The notes: generated from the sequence alone by a model not told the origin. A stretch of DNA of 64,000 nt from Adiantum capillus-veneris (GCA_014529385.2 CM043953.1:107266549-107330548); one strand, 5' to 3'; shown: positions 12,080-24,532, counted from the first letter of the stretch. Program-made: numbers and translations.

Positions 12080-14255
12080 ACAACAAATTTATTGAGCATT
12101 TCCACTTGCATTGAATTAGCAACCAGATCCTGGCTTATTCCAAACTACATTTTTTATTCTCATGCATTCAATATGTTCTACCTCCTCTTGCATCCCAACA
12201 ACTGCATAAATATTAATCATTAAGACATATGCTGACCCATAATGTCGGTCTAGTTGGACTACACGCTCAAAAGCAAACTTTCCGAGCTTGACATTTCCCC
12301 ATTGGCGGCAAGCACCTAGAAGGGAGACCCAAATTGGACGATGATCAGATGACGGCATCATCGTAATTACTCTCATTGCTTTGTCAAAGAGCCTTGTACA
12401 TCTAAAAAGATCAACCATGCAAGTATAGTGTTCTGTGTTTGGTTCAATGTCGTGTTTTTCCCTCATGTTATCAAAATGCATATGACCCTCATCGACTAAA
12501 CCTGAGTGGCTACATGCATAGAGCACATTGACATAAGTGATTGCATTGGGGGAAATGACATCTTGCTACATGCATTGAAAACAGACCAGAGCTTCATTGG
12601 CCCGCCCTTGCTAGGCATATCCTTCTATAAATGCAGTCCAAGAAACTACATTTGGGGAGAAACCCTCCCTCCGCGTTCACTGAAAACACCCCTTAGCTTC
12701 TTGTCCTTGCCCCTGTCGGCCATATCCTGTAATCAGTGCATTCCAAGAGACTTCATTCCGGACAGAAAGCTGGTCAAGAACTTCTTGTGCTTGCAAAAAT
12801 ACACCACACTTGGCATACATGTCAAGCAAAGCATTGCCAAGCACGACATCTTTTTGTAGCAGCCCTTGCCTAGCAATATCATCATGACTCTGCTTGCCCA
12901 TGATACCGTTTTGCATAATGCCACATGCCTTCAAAACACAAGCATAGGTGACCACATTCGGACCAAGCACTTACTGGCCCTGATCTTGTTGGGCATATCC
13001 TGCAATTAATGCATTCCAAGAGACTGCATCCCGAACATAAATCTCGTCAAGAACTTGTTGTGCTTTGGAAAGTACACTACACTTGGCATACATGTCAACC
13101 AAAGCATTACGAAGCACGACATTTTTTTCCAACAGTCCCCGACTAACAAGCTCATCATGAATTTGTTTACCTGTGTCGACGTCTTTCAAAGTGCCACATG
13201 CCTTCGAAATGCAAGCATAGGTGATTGCATCTAGATACAAGCCCTCGCTTTGCATCCGCTGGAACCATTCCAATGCTTCTTGGCCCTGCCCCTGTTGGGC
13301 ATAACCTGCAATCAATGCATTCCAAGAGACCGCATCTCGATCAGGCAACTCATCAAGAACTTGTTGAGCTTTCAAAAGTACACCACACTAGGCATACATA
13401 TCAACCAAAGCATTGCCAAGCATGACAGTTCTTTTCAACAGCCCCTGATTGACAATCTCGTCGTGAATTTGTTTGCCCATATCAATGTCTCGCATAATGC
13501 CACATGCCTTCAAAATGCAAGCATAGGTGAATGCATCTGGAGAGAAACCCTCACTTCGCATACAATGGAAACAATTCAAAGCTTCCTGGCCCTGGCCTTG
13601 TTGGGCATATCCTGCAATTAATGCAGTCCAAGAGATGACATCTCGGTTGGGAAGCTCGTCCAAAACTTGTTGTGCTTTCCAAAGTACACCACAATTAGCA
13701 TACATGTATACCAACGCATTGCCAAGCACGACATTCTTCTCCAACAACCTTTGACTAACAATCTCGTCATGAATTTGTTTGCCTAGATCAATGTCTTGAA
13801 TAATACCGCATGCCTTCAAGGCACAAGCATAGGTGACCGCATCCAAAGAGAGGCCCTCGCTTCGCAAGCGATGAAAACAGCCCAGAGCTTTGTTACCCTG
13901 CCCATGTCGAGCATATCTTGCAATAAGTGCAGTCCAACCGACGACATCCCAGATTGGAAGCTCATCAACAACTTGTTGTGCCCAGACAAGTGCACTACAC
14001 TTAACATACATACTAGCTCTGTAAGCATCTGTCCTTCTCAAGTAACCCACTAGTGCAAATCTCCGCATGTACCTTATTGCCTTGGCACAAATCCTTCTTC
14101 TTAGCACAGGCTTTTAATGAGGTCATCCAAGGTAGTCTCATTATTTTCGAGTGTGCGTCATTGTCTTCCCCTCCATATTCCACTTCTGTGATTTTGTGAG
14201 GGGATTGAGAGATTCTCAGTGAACGCAAAATCAGTGTGACTATGGGAGCCTCCAA
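12080..14255 (-). pseudogene. PLS-class PPR gene with E/E+ end, broken by stops
   Basis: Reading leftwards there is an N-terminal leader (from 14255), at least four P-L-S triplets (for example NALVDMYAKCGVL, then WTALIAGYAQQGQGQEAL, then TYACILKACG), and an E-type end with HYTCMVDLF, MMPSSDHRPIW and KPGSGC (12116-12526). An E+-like stretch follows in another frame. PLS-class PPR proteins bind organelle RNA, often for C-to-U editing. Open pieces are 13388-14107 (239 codons), 12971-13375 and 12677-12970. Between them in-frame stops replace normal residues (Lys to TAG near 13388), and there is a frameshift near 14040. No introns are needed to explain the breaks. Confidence 0.85.
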
Positions 14256-14720
14256 ACTAAGATCAAATTGCTGCTGAGAGTTGGCAGTTGGTAGCTTTTG
14301 ACGGCATAATGTTTTTTAGAGCTTTTCATCGTAGTGGTTTTTTTTATGAAAGAGCAGCCATGTGGGTTATTGAGAGGCCAAGGATTTGGAATTGCCCACT
14401 ACGCTAACGAAGTAACAAGACGAAGGGATCGACACTATATAAGCATATGACTAAACAAGGAGTACCTATTACCAACTCAAATGGTTTAAATTTATTTATT
14501 GTCTACATGATGTTAGTTTAGTAGTAATCTTTAACATTGATAACAAGGGGAAGGGGTCGCTAACGAGAGTACTAATGCTTCTTGTGTTTCTTAGATGGTG
14601 ATAGGTAAGAGGTTTCTTCCTTAGGATTACTTCACAGACTACAAATATAGCAACAGATTCACATTGGCTTGAGATAAATTATGTTGGTTATCTTTCTAAT
14701 GATAAGACAAGTGTAACTCT
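14256..14720. other. Spacer, no gene seen
   Basis: AT-rich sequence upstream of the PPR block and before the copia LTR. No promoter motif or domain could be assigned with confidence. Confidence 0.5.
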
Positions 14721-14950
14721 TGTTGGAAATAGGGTTGCAGGGAAACACACACACCTTAGATAAGATGAAGAAGCTCAAGGCGCAAAATAGAGAGTATGTA
14801 TTGCTTAATGCACAATGGAAAGATAAGTTAGCCCTAGAGTGATGGGCATGTATACATTGCACGGGGGAAAAACCCTCCTAGTGAGGAAAAAAATGCCCCA
14901 ATGGTCCTAAGTGTGTTCACACACATCACTACCACTTATGTGTGGTAACA
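14721..14950 (-). repeat. 3' LTR of the 14.7-19.2 kb copia element
   Basis: The 230-bp block starts TGTTGGAAAT and ends GTGGTAACA on the plus strand. On the minus strand it is preceded by a purine-rich CCCAAGGGAAA (about 14951-14965), a fair polypurine tract, and by the end of RNase H. No second LTR is present in the window. Confidence 0.65.
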
Positions 14951-14984
14951 AATTTCCCTTGGGAGTGATGCCGTGAACAAGGGC

Positions 14985-16900
14985 TAGCACCTCGTGTAAA
15001 GGGAAGTGCCATGCTTTAAGGACATGATCAATCCACAAAGGGGAGTAAGCCCAAAGCTTTGCAAAAAGCTTTGACCTCACAAGTCAGTGCCTTTGTGAGT
15101 ATATCTGCAAGGTTGTCCTATGTTGGCACATAAGCCAAGCTGATCCTTCCTTTTGAGAGTCTCACTCTAAGATAGTGGTAATGCACCTTGATGTGCTTTG
15201 TGTGAGCATGAAAAAATGGGTTCCTTGCAACTACCAATGTGCTCTAGTTGTTAGTGTAGATTATGTTGGCAGTGTCCTATCCAACACCCAAATCATCCAT
15301 AAGGCATTTGAGTCATACACACTCAATTGTAGCTACTGTGAAGACTGCCCTGTACTCAACCTCACAAATGGAAGTAGTCGCGATAGGTTTCTTTTTGCTC
15401 AACCATGATATGCACAACTATTGAGCATGAAATAAAAACCACTTGTGGACACTTGCAAGTCATAACAACCAACCCAATTTGAGTCCAAAAAAGCTTGTAA
15501 ATCTAGCGGCAATGACCCCCCCCCTTGGGATAAAGAAGCCAAGATGTAAAGTGCCACTCAAGTAGCAAAAAATCCTCTTAACAACCTACCAATACTAAAC
15601 CTTGGGCTATGCATAAATCTACTGACCTGCAAGACAACAAATTGAACATTGTTTCTCATATTGCATACACAAATAGCATCCAATAGCAGTAAAGAGTGAC
15701 ATCGGCATGATCACCAACATCATGAAGACTCAATTTCAAACCTATTTCCATGGGAGTAGCAATAGGTTTGTAGTCTTCAAGTCCAAACTTACATATAAAT
15801 ATCTCTATGTAGCGTGTTTGGCACAAGGCAATACCACCATCACATTGCTTTAATTGTATGCTCAAGTAATGATGCAAAAGCCCCAAGTATTTCTTCTTAA
15901 AAATAGCATTCAAATTAGCCTCAAATTTAGCAATATGTGTCTCATTCAGGCCAGTGATCAATAAATCATCCACATATCAAACAATGATGAGAAATAGATC
16001 ACCCTCATGCTTTACATACAAAGTGCTTTCTCTTGGACTGTTACAAAAGCCTCATTTAACCAAGTGAGTGTCAACTTTCTCATACCAAGCACGAGGAGAC
16101 TGCTTCAACCCATACAAATCTTTCTTACATTTGCACACTTTATCTTCTTGTCCTTTCTTGAAAAAACCATGAGGCTACGTTACATAAACTTCCTCAAATA
16201 TATCACCTAAGAAATAAGTAACAATGTCTAATTGATGTACATCCATCCAAAATGAGCTACCAATGCACATAGAAAATGAACAATAGTCATACACCAATTG
16301 GGAGCAAAAGTCTCTTCATAATCTATGCCTTTTTTATGTGCATAGCCTTTTGCAACAAGTCAAGCCTTATAATGATCAATCTCACCATGTCGCTTACGTT
16401 TGAACTTGTAAACCCACTTTGTACCAATGGCCTTTTTGCCAAGAGGCAAATCACATAAAGTCCATGTGCCATTTTCTATAAGTGCATCATATTTGATTCC
16501 ATGGCATCCATCCAATTTTTTGACTTATGTGCTTCATCAAAAGACAAAGGTTCCTCCACATCACATAAACTAGAAACAACCAGAGCATAGCAATCTAACG
16601 CATAAGATGCATAGCGCGAACTCGAACGAGTATGACTAGGCATAGATGCATCCAATTTACTGTCACGCAAAGTATGCACCAACCATTTTGGCACACCTCT
16701 AGCTTGCTCATTCTCATCCCTTTCCACATCAAGTACACCTCCATCAGTAATAGGTTAATTTGTAGAATTTCACAAAACCCCCATAGGTTGTACATTTGCC
16801 TATTTTCAAGTTTCCAGCATTAAAAAGAGGCAACAAACTGTCATAAATGTCATGTGAGCTTACATTATTATCTCTAGTAATGACAACAAGGGTTGACAAA
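14985..16900 (-). pseudogene. copia RT and RNase H, broken
   Basis: The RT catalytic box YVDDLLI is intact (about 15955-15985) but preceded by a stop. Downstream pieces (15656-15973) carry KKKYLGLLHHYLSIQL and the ATPMEIGLKLS region of copia RT. The RNase H end resembles the copia motif HYHFLR...DILTKAL (about 15060-15185). Upstream, 16476-16727 holds the linker and the KNWMDAME start of the RT domain. Frames shift repeatedly. Confidence 0.85.
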
Positions 16901-18046
16901 AATCTTCTACAATCACAACATCTCATGAAACCAAGATACGTTTCATTTGTGAATAGTTATAACCTGTAATCTTTGCTTTCAATACTATAAGCAAAAAAAT
17001 GCATTTAACAACCTTATCACCCATTTTTTTGCATTGTGGCACCAAAGAATAAGCTAAACATTAAAAAATGCGCATGTGATCAATAGATGGCTTTTTATCA
17101 TGCCATGCTTCATTAGGAGTCATAGACTGCAAAGCTTTTGTAGGATACCTGTTAAGTACATAAGTAGCACACATGATGGCCTCAAGCCAAAGTGAATGTG
17201 GAAAAGCTTGACTTTTAACCATACATTGTGCCATCTCTATAAGCAACCCATTTTTCCTTTCAACAACACCATTTTGCTAAGGTTATCCCACAACTAGCAA
17301 GAAATGCATTAAACTCATGAGACATATACTTCCCCCCTCGATCTGAACGAAGGATGTCCATAGTACATTTAGAGACATTTTCAGCTCATAGCCAAAAATT
17401 GCTTGAAGCACATGGACACTTTGGACTTAGCTTTAAGCAGATATGCCCACGTATTCCTAGACTAATCAACAATGAAAGTCATGAAGTATAGGTAACTGCC
17501 TAAGGATGGAGTTTGCATAGGCCCATAAACATAATTATGCATAAGTTGCAACTTTCATATAGCCCATACTAAAACATCCTTTGGAAAATTTCAACGTTGC
17601 ATCTTCACAAACATGCTTTAAAGGTGCTTCAAGAGGGTCAAAGAAACAACCATATTAGATTTTTGTAAACATAGCAAACTGACAAAATTCAGATGCCCAA
17701 AACGTGCAAGCCAAAGTTGGCATTCAAAACAGCCTTTGAATCCACAATTGCATTTTCAAAATTCTACCCACACTTGTCGTATAAAGTGAGCTTATATAGC
17801 CCACGACACAAAATACCATATGCAACAATTTCATCACCAAAATTGAGATCATGAGTTGTATATTTGTCATCCATAGATTTTGACAACAACACCAAGTCTA
17901 GCAAGTGTGGATATAGATAAAAGGTTTTGTTTGATCCCATGGACATAAAGTGCATCAAAATTTGTGAAAGAACTACCCATTTGTCGTAGTCATCACAATC
18001 TTTCCAACTCCCTTGACTGGATAAGAGGCATTGTTGGCACAAGTGG
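16901..18046 (-). pseudogene. copia integrase, broken
   Basis: The core motif SDRGGKYMSHEF (about 17300-17350) has the second catalytic Asp. The stretch at 17061-17246 (FPHSLWLEAIMCATYVLNR and PNEAWHDKKPSIDHMRIF) is the typical end of the copia integrase core. The GAG-pre-integrase part lies at 17680-18042. Stops separate these pieces. Confidence 0.85.
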
Positions 18047-19207
18047 CTATATTTCCATGAGGGACAACCTTAGAGAGGTAAACAAGTCACAATGTGATGT
18101 AATGTGCTTTGTAGCACCATTATAAAAGTACCACACATGTGAATCTGTAGCAATTGGCATACATGCATCATGGATAGATGGATCATAAGTGCATTCTGCA
18201 CTAAATGCCCATTTTGCATCTACATTATCATCACAATCTCCTTTCACAAAAGATTCTACAATAGCTACACCTGTAGTGGAACTAGCCTCTTTCTTCTTGG
18301 CCTCTTTTTCCTTCAATTTAGGACACTACTTAATCAAGTGATCATTAGATTGCAATAATGGCAATGCATCTTCTTTTTGCCCTTCCCCAAAATTTCCAGA
18401 TGAGGTGGTGCCAGCAAAAGCATTAGGAACAAGTTATTTTCTACTCATCGAAGAACCATGAGAAGTGACTACATTGTTGTTACCACCTTTTCTTTGAGTA
18501 GCAACCAAAGCCCGTTCAACCGCACACTATTTAGCCCTATTCTTTCTTGAAAATAAGTCTCACAATAGCAATGTGCATAATGCATCAAACTTGACAACAT
18601 CGGGAGTTCCTTGGGTCATAATTCCTCAAGTACTAGCAAAAATCTAGTAAGAATTTGGCAATGCATCAAGAATAATCTACACAATCGAACTGTTAGAAAT
18701 GACTTTGGCCTGCCAAAATGAGTCGCTCATTAATATCCTTGATACCAAAAAGGAAAGTTTCCATGTGCATCTTCCTCATGCATAATCTTTGATTCCAACT
18801 CTTTACACAACAATGCAATTTTAGCCTCATGACTTGCATAAAGACCAACTAGAATATCCCAAGTTTGTTTTGTAGATTTAGCTAAACGGATGTGAGGAGT
18901 AATAATGTGATTTACAAATAATGCAATCAATGCATGAGATTGTGCATCTCTAAACATCCCAATGAGACTGCTCAATTGTAGGCAAAACAACTCTAGCAGC
19001 AACAATCCTGCCACCAAAACCAACAAAATCCTCAACGAAACATGTAGCCATAGAATCCGAACGTACATCAATGCCTTGCATAGCATTCCAAATTCCCTTT
19101 GACACAAGAACATTTTGCATCATGTAAGCCTCCTTGGGTATTGTTCTCGTCTAGTTTATCCTCAACAGTGAACATCTTGAATACATCTGTGTTGTTATGA
19201 GCCATGG
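18047..19207 (-). pseudogene. copia gag and protease, broken
   Basis: Gag (18730-19113 and flanks) shows the UBN2-type pattern around WDILVGLYASHEAKIAL. The protease site reads FYNGATKHITSH near 18100-18150, where the sister copy at 37262 has FDSGATKHITSH. The catalytic Asp is replaced by Tyr, so the protease is dead. Confidence 0.8.
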
Positions 19208-19223
19208 CCTAATAGTTATTGGG

Positions 19224-20464
19224 AATGTATTATCACTTAACTAAGCCTATAAGAGTTGGTTGAAGTTGAATTGTTTGGAAACTATTAGTTGTCAATAGCC
19301 ATGTTTGGTTAAACCTGAAAGGTTTTGGATCTTTTAAGTCATGGACATTTAAAGCTTGGATTACTAGGGGTAACCGATTATTGATACGATCTATCACTTG
19401 CAAAATATTCCTTACTCTACATCTGACGAGTCGGTAGAATTGACAATGTGTGTAGGCTAGCTATTCTACAATATCATAATAGAGGCATCATATGTGAGAA
19501 TGGAGACTCTGGGACGATGTTGAAATGGTAGACAAAGCTTTTGCATAATAGTGTGAAGATCCTTACATCGCCTCAAACTTGGACCTCATCTTAAACCTTC
19601 TATATAAAGAGGTGAGTGATCTCTCTGCTACACGCTTAGCATTGTTGCTATTTACAATAAATCTTGTAGGATCCTTTTGATCTACAGTAGTGATTAATAG
19701 AATGCCTAAGGGGAAGGAAAAAATGCAAGTGGTTGAGGCTTCATCTACACCGAACCTACAGGTTTTCTGGAAAAAAAATCTTCTTGGTTTATTTTGAGCA
19801 TAATGGATTGGTGTCTGGAATTCATGGAACATTGGAAATTATATGAAGAATAGATCTCTGTCCTACTGCTTGAATCAAACCAACTACTAGGGTACCTTTT
19901 TCCTGTTGTTAAGTGATTGTTCTAGGACTTATGAGTCTTGTTCAGAGGAGCACATCTTTTGCAGGATTTGTAATTCTTGTGGTTATACACTTGAGTGGGA
20001 AGTTGGACTACCTTGAAACATGCTAAAGTTTGTAAATAGGTGCATTTCCATACACCGGGTAGGAGCTTTGGATGTTAAAAATTGTTTATTTATTGAAGAG
20101 CTACTTATCTCTTTATAGAAATATCTTGATATCAGGTTGGAATTCTGGTGACATACATTGGTATGGGAGCTAGCTAGTCATTGGGACAAATGCTACTTGT
20201 ATGAGTTGTGTCTGTTGTTTGTAGACTTGTTAATTTGTACATCTTCCTAGAGAAGTGGAGTGTCTAACGATTGGATCACCCTTGTTTCTACTTAGTTAAC
20301 ATTTCATTCCAAACCTTGGGGTAATTCTATCACTCTCATATTGACAGTTGATGTAGGAAAATGATAAAAATACTCATGTCCTTTTGTTGTTATATAATAC
20401 ACTTAAAGAGTTTTTTCTTGAACAGTAGGCAAGTATTTAACATCATTGTGACATGGATAACAAC
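19224..20464 (+). repeat. PLE direct repeat A, copy 1
   Basis: It aligns with 30911-32077 over its whole length, with many substitutions and a few indels (start AATGTATT, end GACATGGATAACAAC). It contains a TATA box at 19601-19609 and, about 90 bp further on, an ATG-led MPKGKEKMQVVEAS reading conserved in both copies. It may act as a promoter-bearing pseudo-LTR. Confidence 0.8.
19601..19609 (+). promoter_or_regulatory. TATA box in A repeat, copy 1
   Basis: TATATAAAG lies in a conserved block (AACCTT, TATA box, AGGTGAGTG). The same box is kept in copy 2 at 31273-31281 despite drift around it. Confidence 0.6.
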
Positions 20465-20469
20465 ATTAC

Positions 20470-20989
20470 AGATATATAGTGTGTGACACTCTTCAAGAAC
20501 TAGGTTTAGAGGAATGTGGGACTTTGCTAACCACATATGGAGGTTACAAAGGCATCAAAGAGATGGTTGGTCAAATCAAACCTAATATTGAAGATGAAGA
20601 CTCACAAGTCTCAAAGCGCCCTAATACTCTTGTTTCTCCTTCTAGTTCATACACTTCTTTTTGACACCTTCTTCATCATATGAATCTATGTCTGGAAGAG
20701 GAGAAGCAAAAAGTTTTACACGAGGCAGGGGCATGAACTTACCAATTAAACATCTATTGGATATGTAATGTGCAGGTGTTAAGGAACGCATGTGGCAGAT
20801 TCAACCTCCTTCCGAAGAATAAAGCAAGTTTTGGTCTTGTTACACACTGTTTATTTACCAACAAGATTTTTGATTTTTTTTCTCCTGATCTATTCTTGAA
20901 GAATGCTTTGAATGTTTTTTTGGATAAAATGTACTACTAAACGATGTTATGTTTGGATGGAAATACCATCCATCCATAAAAAACCTTGT
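20470..20989 (+). pseudogene. PLE ORF, part upstream of RT, decayed
   Basis: A 61-codon open piece (20479-20664) has no recognised domain. It lies between the A repeat and the first RT motifs and would be the N-terminal extension of the PLE protein. Stops and frameshifts follow. Confidence 0.4.
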
Positions 20990-22184
20990 GTCATTTAATG
21001 ATTTTCTTCGTAAAGATGGTGTTAAGATGTGATTGTAGTAATTACCCAGAGTTTTGCAAAGAATTTACTAACTTTGGGACTCATGTATGTACATTATGAT
21101 ACTCTGGTAAGGTGCATACTAAGTAAAGGATACCTCTATATCCACTTATTCCTCACTTAGCCTTTGCGGCTGTGATTGAATGTCTGACCAACTTGGCCTT
21201 AAAGATCCAACTAGAGTAGGAAATTCATCTACAACTAGTATGGATACTTAAACAGGTCTTTTTAAACAAAATTAGTATGATGCCTCAGGAATGGCTTAGT
21301 CTGGATACTAGTTGGATTACACCTAGTATTATGATGAATATCTCCAAACTTAAGGAGCGATGGTTCATCATTGGACTGGATAAAGTAGCTAACACTGCAT
21401 CTTTTATATGTAAAAAGTTTTCCTTTGACTCTACCTTGGCAAGAATTGATGGAGATGAATTTTACAAACTTAATGATTCTTGCAGAAGAATAGCTAATTA
21501 GCTAAATGAGGAGCTATTTGGACTAGGTTATATACCTAGTTCACAAAAAATTCCTATACTCTTCCCTACTTATAAGTGTCATAAACATAGATTTAGATGG
21601 ATATTGATGCATCCAATGGTATCTTTAATAATATTACCGATGAACTAACCATTTGTCTAAATTTAATTCTACTTGAATTGAAGCAATGTGTGCAAAAAAG
21701 AGAAGTGATCTGAAACAATTTAGAAATGTAGACTGTTGCCCTTTTTGGCTGGTAAAAAATGTAGTGGAGGTGTATAGTAACCTTCCTAAGAATATTTATT
21801 ATATCTTTATAGCTGACATACCACATGTTATGAAAGTATACCAATCACGGGATCGTTTGGATCATTAAATATTCTATCTGAACTTATGTCTATAGCCTTT
21901 GCTCATTGAGCTACACATGGCTTCACTAGCATTTCAATAAAGAAAGCTGGCTCGGTTAAAATAATCCAAATTGAAAGCACCAAATAATTTTTATGGAGAT
22001 GATTTGTATAAATACATCATTTGGCTACTCAAGAAATGCTTTATCCAACTAGGAAAATTTTGCTAGTCATTGGAATTCCCATGGGCTTCTCGTGCTTGCT
22101 AGTTATGTGTAATCTTTATCTTTTATACCTTTGAGTACAAATGGCTTTTGAAAATGCCAAGTGACCCTATTAAGTCCACCTTAC
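20990..22184 (+). pseudogene. Penelope-like RT, N-terminal and palm part
   Basis: Near 21025-21120 the sequence reads CDCSNYPEFC, then GTHVCTLDTLVR. This matches the Cys-rich plus HVxTxDL signature before RT in Penelope-like proteins. RT motifs follow in shifting frames: KLKERWFIIGLDKVANT (21328-21390), IPILFPTYKCHKHRFRWI (about 21551-21605), and GIPMGFSC with NLYLLY (about 22070-22125), the family's conserved GIPMG box. The gene is cut by a retrotransposon at 22185 and resumes at 24533. Confidence 0.75.
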
Positions 22185-22435
22185 TGTTGGAGATGGCTAG
22201 GGAGGGTGCAATCATGGGGAAGCCATGGTGAGAGAGGAAGTGCTACAAAAGGAGATGAACGAGAGAGAAAGAGAGCAGAAGTTGATATAGTAGAAAGACA
22301 ATAACCCGCTAAATTTAATTAATAAAAAAATCCTTTACATATAAATTGCCATGCAAACTCCATGCACACTGAAGGTGCAGTGCATGCTATAATAGATATT
22401 CCCATGCAAGCATCAAACGGGCTTGAAACCTAACA
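22185..22435 (-). repeat. 3' LTR of the gag-only copia element
   Basis: 251 bp with TG...CA ends. On the minus strand it is preceded by the purine tract GATTGAGGAGGGGA (about 22437-22451). Confidence 0.92.
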
Positions 22436-23149
22436 ATCCCCTCCTCAATCTCAAAACTATACCGACCATTCTCATGATGCTTCAAGTTTTTGGTATACTT
22501 GTGAATCATGAGTTTTAGGTTCTCTCACAACCAAGGGTTTTGGTATACCCATAACCCGGTGCTACTATTTAGCTACCAGCAAAATGTAGTTTTTGGTTCA
22601 CTACCAAACCTTGGTTTTTTGGTGTACCCAATATCCTCATGAGAAGTGGGACAAAATAGGACTTAAACAAAAACTGATAATTTTTGGGAGGTCTTACCAC
22701 TTATGTGTGTGCGACAATGTCTATAACCCGTACATGTTTATTTTTTACTAGGAAAGACATAAAAAGAGTTGATCTAAAGAACATAACTGTCAACAAAAAT
22801 TATTTAGGATTCTTTATCCCCATCAACCACATGAATATGATTTTTTCCCTTTTTGAAGCACTTATTTGAAGGATGATTTGTCTTACCGCAAAGAATACAA
22901 GGATTCTTCTTGAAACAATTTGGTGATTATTGCACCCACAAATGGTACAAGATCTCGTACCAATGGAGGTTTTGGATGAAGCTGAGGTAGAAGCACAATT
23001 ACTGATCGCATAGGCACTGGGAGTATTAGAAGAATTGGTAGGAGATACTACATATGCACTAGGAATAATGGGAGAATTGTACGGGAAACCCTTTTTTCTT
23101 CTTCCTGCAATGAATTGATGATACCATCCAAGGAGGGCAGTTGATCTTT

Positions 23150-23653
23150 CTATTTTAAAAGAGTGACAATTTGATGGAATTCATCAGACAAACTTTTTAA
23201 CAAAATGGCTATGAGATCTTCTTCTGGCATTGGGGCTTCGGCATACACAAGTTGAGTTTTAATACTCTTCATTATGTTAGCTAAAGATGTTACATTTTTG
23301 TCGGCACACATAGCAAGAGAGTACAACTCCATCTTTAGACTCATCATTGAATACTTAGCTTTAGCACCAAAAAGCTTCTCTATCTCTATCCAAGCAGCAT
23401 TTGAAGATTGAACGCCATCCAAATAATGAATAAAGTCATCTTTGAGAGATGTGATAATAATACCAAATGCTTGCTTGTCCTTGCGTTGTTGCTTTGCAGA
23501 TAATGCTCTGGTAATTGCACCCGATGTACGTGCTTTGTTGGTTGATAGCAGCTTCATGACACTCCATAAATTTTTCCGCATAAGATAGCCTTTTACCTTT
23601 ATTTTCCAAGTATGGAAACCCGTTCCATTGAACTTGTCGACTTTCAATGCCAT
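23150..23653 (-). CDS. copia-type gag (UBN2 family), 167 aa
   Basis: The protein starts with a short region (FNGTGFHTWKIKVKGYLMRK) typical of copia gag N-termini. It continues with the UBN2 core (WIEIEKLFGAKAKYS, then LKMELYSLAM) and ends at LSDEFHQIVTLLK with a TAG stop. After the stop the same strand encodes zinc-knuckle sequence: CILCGKTNHPSNKC at about 22865-22910, CX2CX4HX4C, preceded by a partial knuckle CTICGCNNH. The original gag was therefore longer. It is the only coding part of this element. The start is the first Met of the frame and fits the family. Confidence 0.85.
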   Translation of the reverse strand: MALKVDKFNGTGFHTWKIKVKGYLMRKNLWSVMKLLSTNKARTSGAITRALSAKQQRKDKQAFGIIITSLKDDFIHYLDGVQSSNAAWIEIEKLFGAKAKYSMMSLKMELYSLAMCADKNVTSLANIMKSIKTQLVYAEAPMPEEDLIAILLKSLSDEFHQIVTLLK

Positions 23654-24262
23654 ATTTGAATTTTAACAAAGCGTAATGACGAGTATTGTTGTTGACGATT
23701 ATACTTGCATGAGGAGTATCCTTGACAAAATGAAGTGCTTCTTGTACCTTGTAATGTATATGTGAATCAAGAGTTTGTTCGTGTTTGTCTTTGTCTTCTT
23801 TGGTGTGTAGCACATGCAACCCAAAAGAGGGGCACTTCAAGATGCTTAAGTTTGGATGCAACTGCTAGAGTCTTACAACGTTTTCAAAAACCATTTGTAT
23901 TTGTTGACAATGTCATTGTGAGAATTCTGAGATGGTCGTGAACCGGTTTTTCAATCTTGATCAATTGGGTGTGAGGGCCCTCTAGCCAAGGATTAAATAT
24001 GATGGCCACTTTTTTAATAATAGTGTAAAATGTAAAAAATGGCAAAATCTATATGTTGTAGACCATGCATGCGAATAGTGACGGCTCAAAAGTGGGCTGT
24101 AGAGGGCAAAATATCAGACCTCCAACTGTTGTAATAAGATCAGAAGGTCTAGGCAACTTGTTTATTGCTGGTTTTTTGTGCTTCTATGCAAGTCGTGAGG
24201 CAGCCCTTGCTCTGAATAGGCAGCCTTTCCCACGGCATCTTCAGAGAACAAGCCACCAAGAA

Positions 24263-24274
24263 GCTCTGATACCA
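24263..24274 (-). other. Primer binding site, initiator tRNA-Met
   Basis: The minus strand reads TGGTATCAGAGC, the standard plant tRNA-Met PBS, two bases from the 5' LTR. Confidence 0.92.
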
Positions 24275-24276
24275 CT

Positions 24277-24527
24277 TGTTGGAGATGGCTAGGAAGGGTG
24301 CAACCATGGGGAAGCCATGGCGACAAAGGAAGTGCTATAGAAGGAGATGAACGAGAGAGAAAGAGAGCAAAAGTTGATACAATAGAAAGACAATAACCCA
24401 CTATATTTAATTAATCAAAAAAGCCTTTACATGTAAATTGTCATACAAACTCCATGCACACGAAAGGAGCATTGCATGCTATAAAAGATGTTCCCATACA
24501 GTCAGCAAACCGGCTTGAAACCTAACA
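24277..24527 (-). repeat. 5' LTR of the gag-only copia element
   Basis: 251 bp, aligned end to end with 22185-22435 and followed at once by the second CTTAC duplication. Confidence 0.92.
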
Positions 24528-24532
24528 CTTAC

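Larger units (their letters stand above)
14721..19215 (-). mobile_element. Ty1/copia retrotransposon, minus strand, 5' end lost
   Basis: From right to left: gag, protease, integrase, RT, RNase H, purine tract and 3' LTR. The gag start (MAHNNTDVF, near 19200) lies almost at the boundary with the Penelope-like A repeat at 19224. The 5' LTR and PBS are therefore missing, probably removed by that neighbour. The same family occurs on the plus strand at 36218-39802. Confidence 0.9.
22185..24527 (-). mobile_element. Complete non-autonomous copia-like element with gag only
   Basis: Two 251-bp LTRs (22185-22435 and 24277-24527, both TGTTGGAGATGG...CCTAACA) flank 1841 bp. The element is bordered by the 5-bp target duplication CTTAC (22180-22184 and 24528-24532). 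A tRNA-Met PBS adjoins the right LTR and a purine tract the left one, so it reads leftwards. Only gag is encoded, with no protease, integrase or RT. Such gag-only copia elements depend on enzymes from relatives. The LTRs differ at many sites, so the insertion is not recent. Confidence 0.93.

Noticed and set aside
13225-14053. Plus-strand ORFs of 66-123 codons across the PPR block.
   Set aside because: They are antisense to recognisable PPR repeats.
12080-14255. The PPR stops could be corrected by U-to-C RNA editing, as in ferns.
   Set aside because: That editing is known for organelle transcripts. This is a nuclear-type locus with frameshifts as well, which editing cannot repair.
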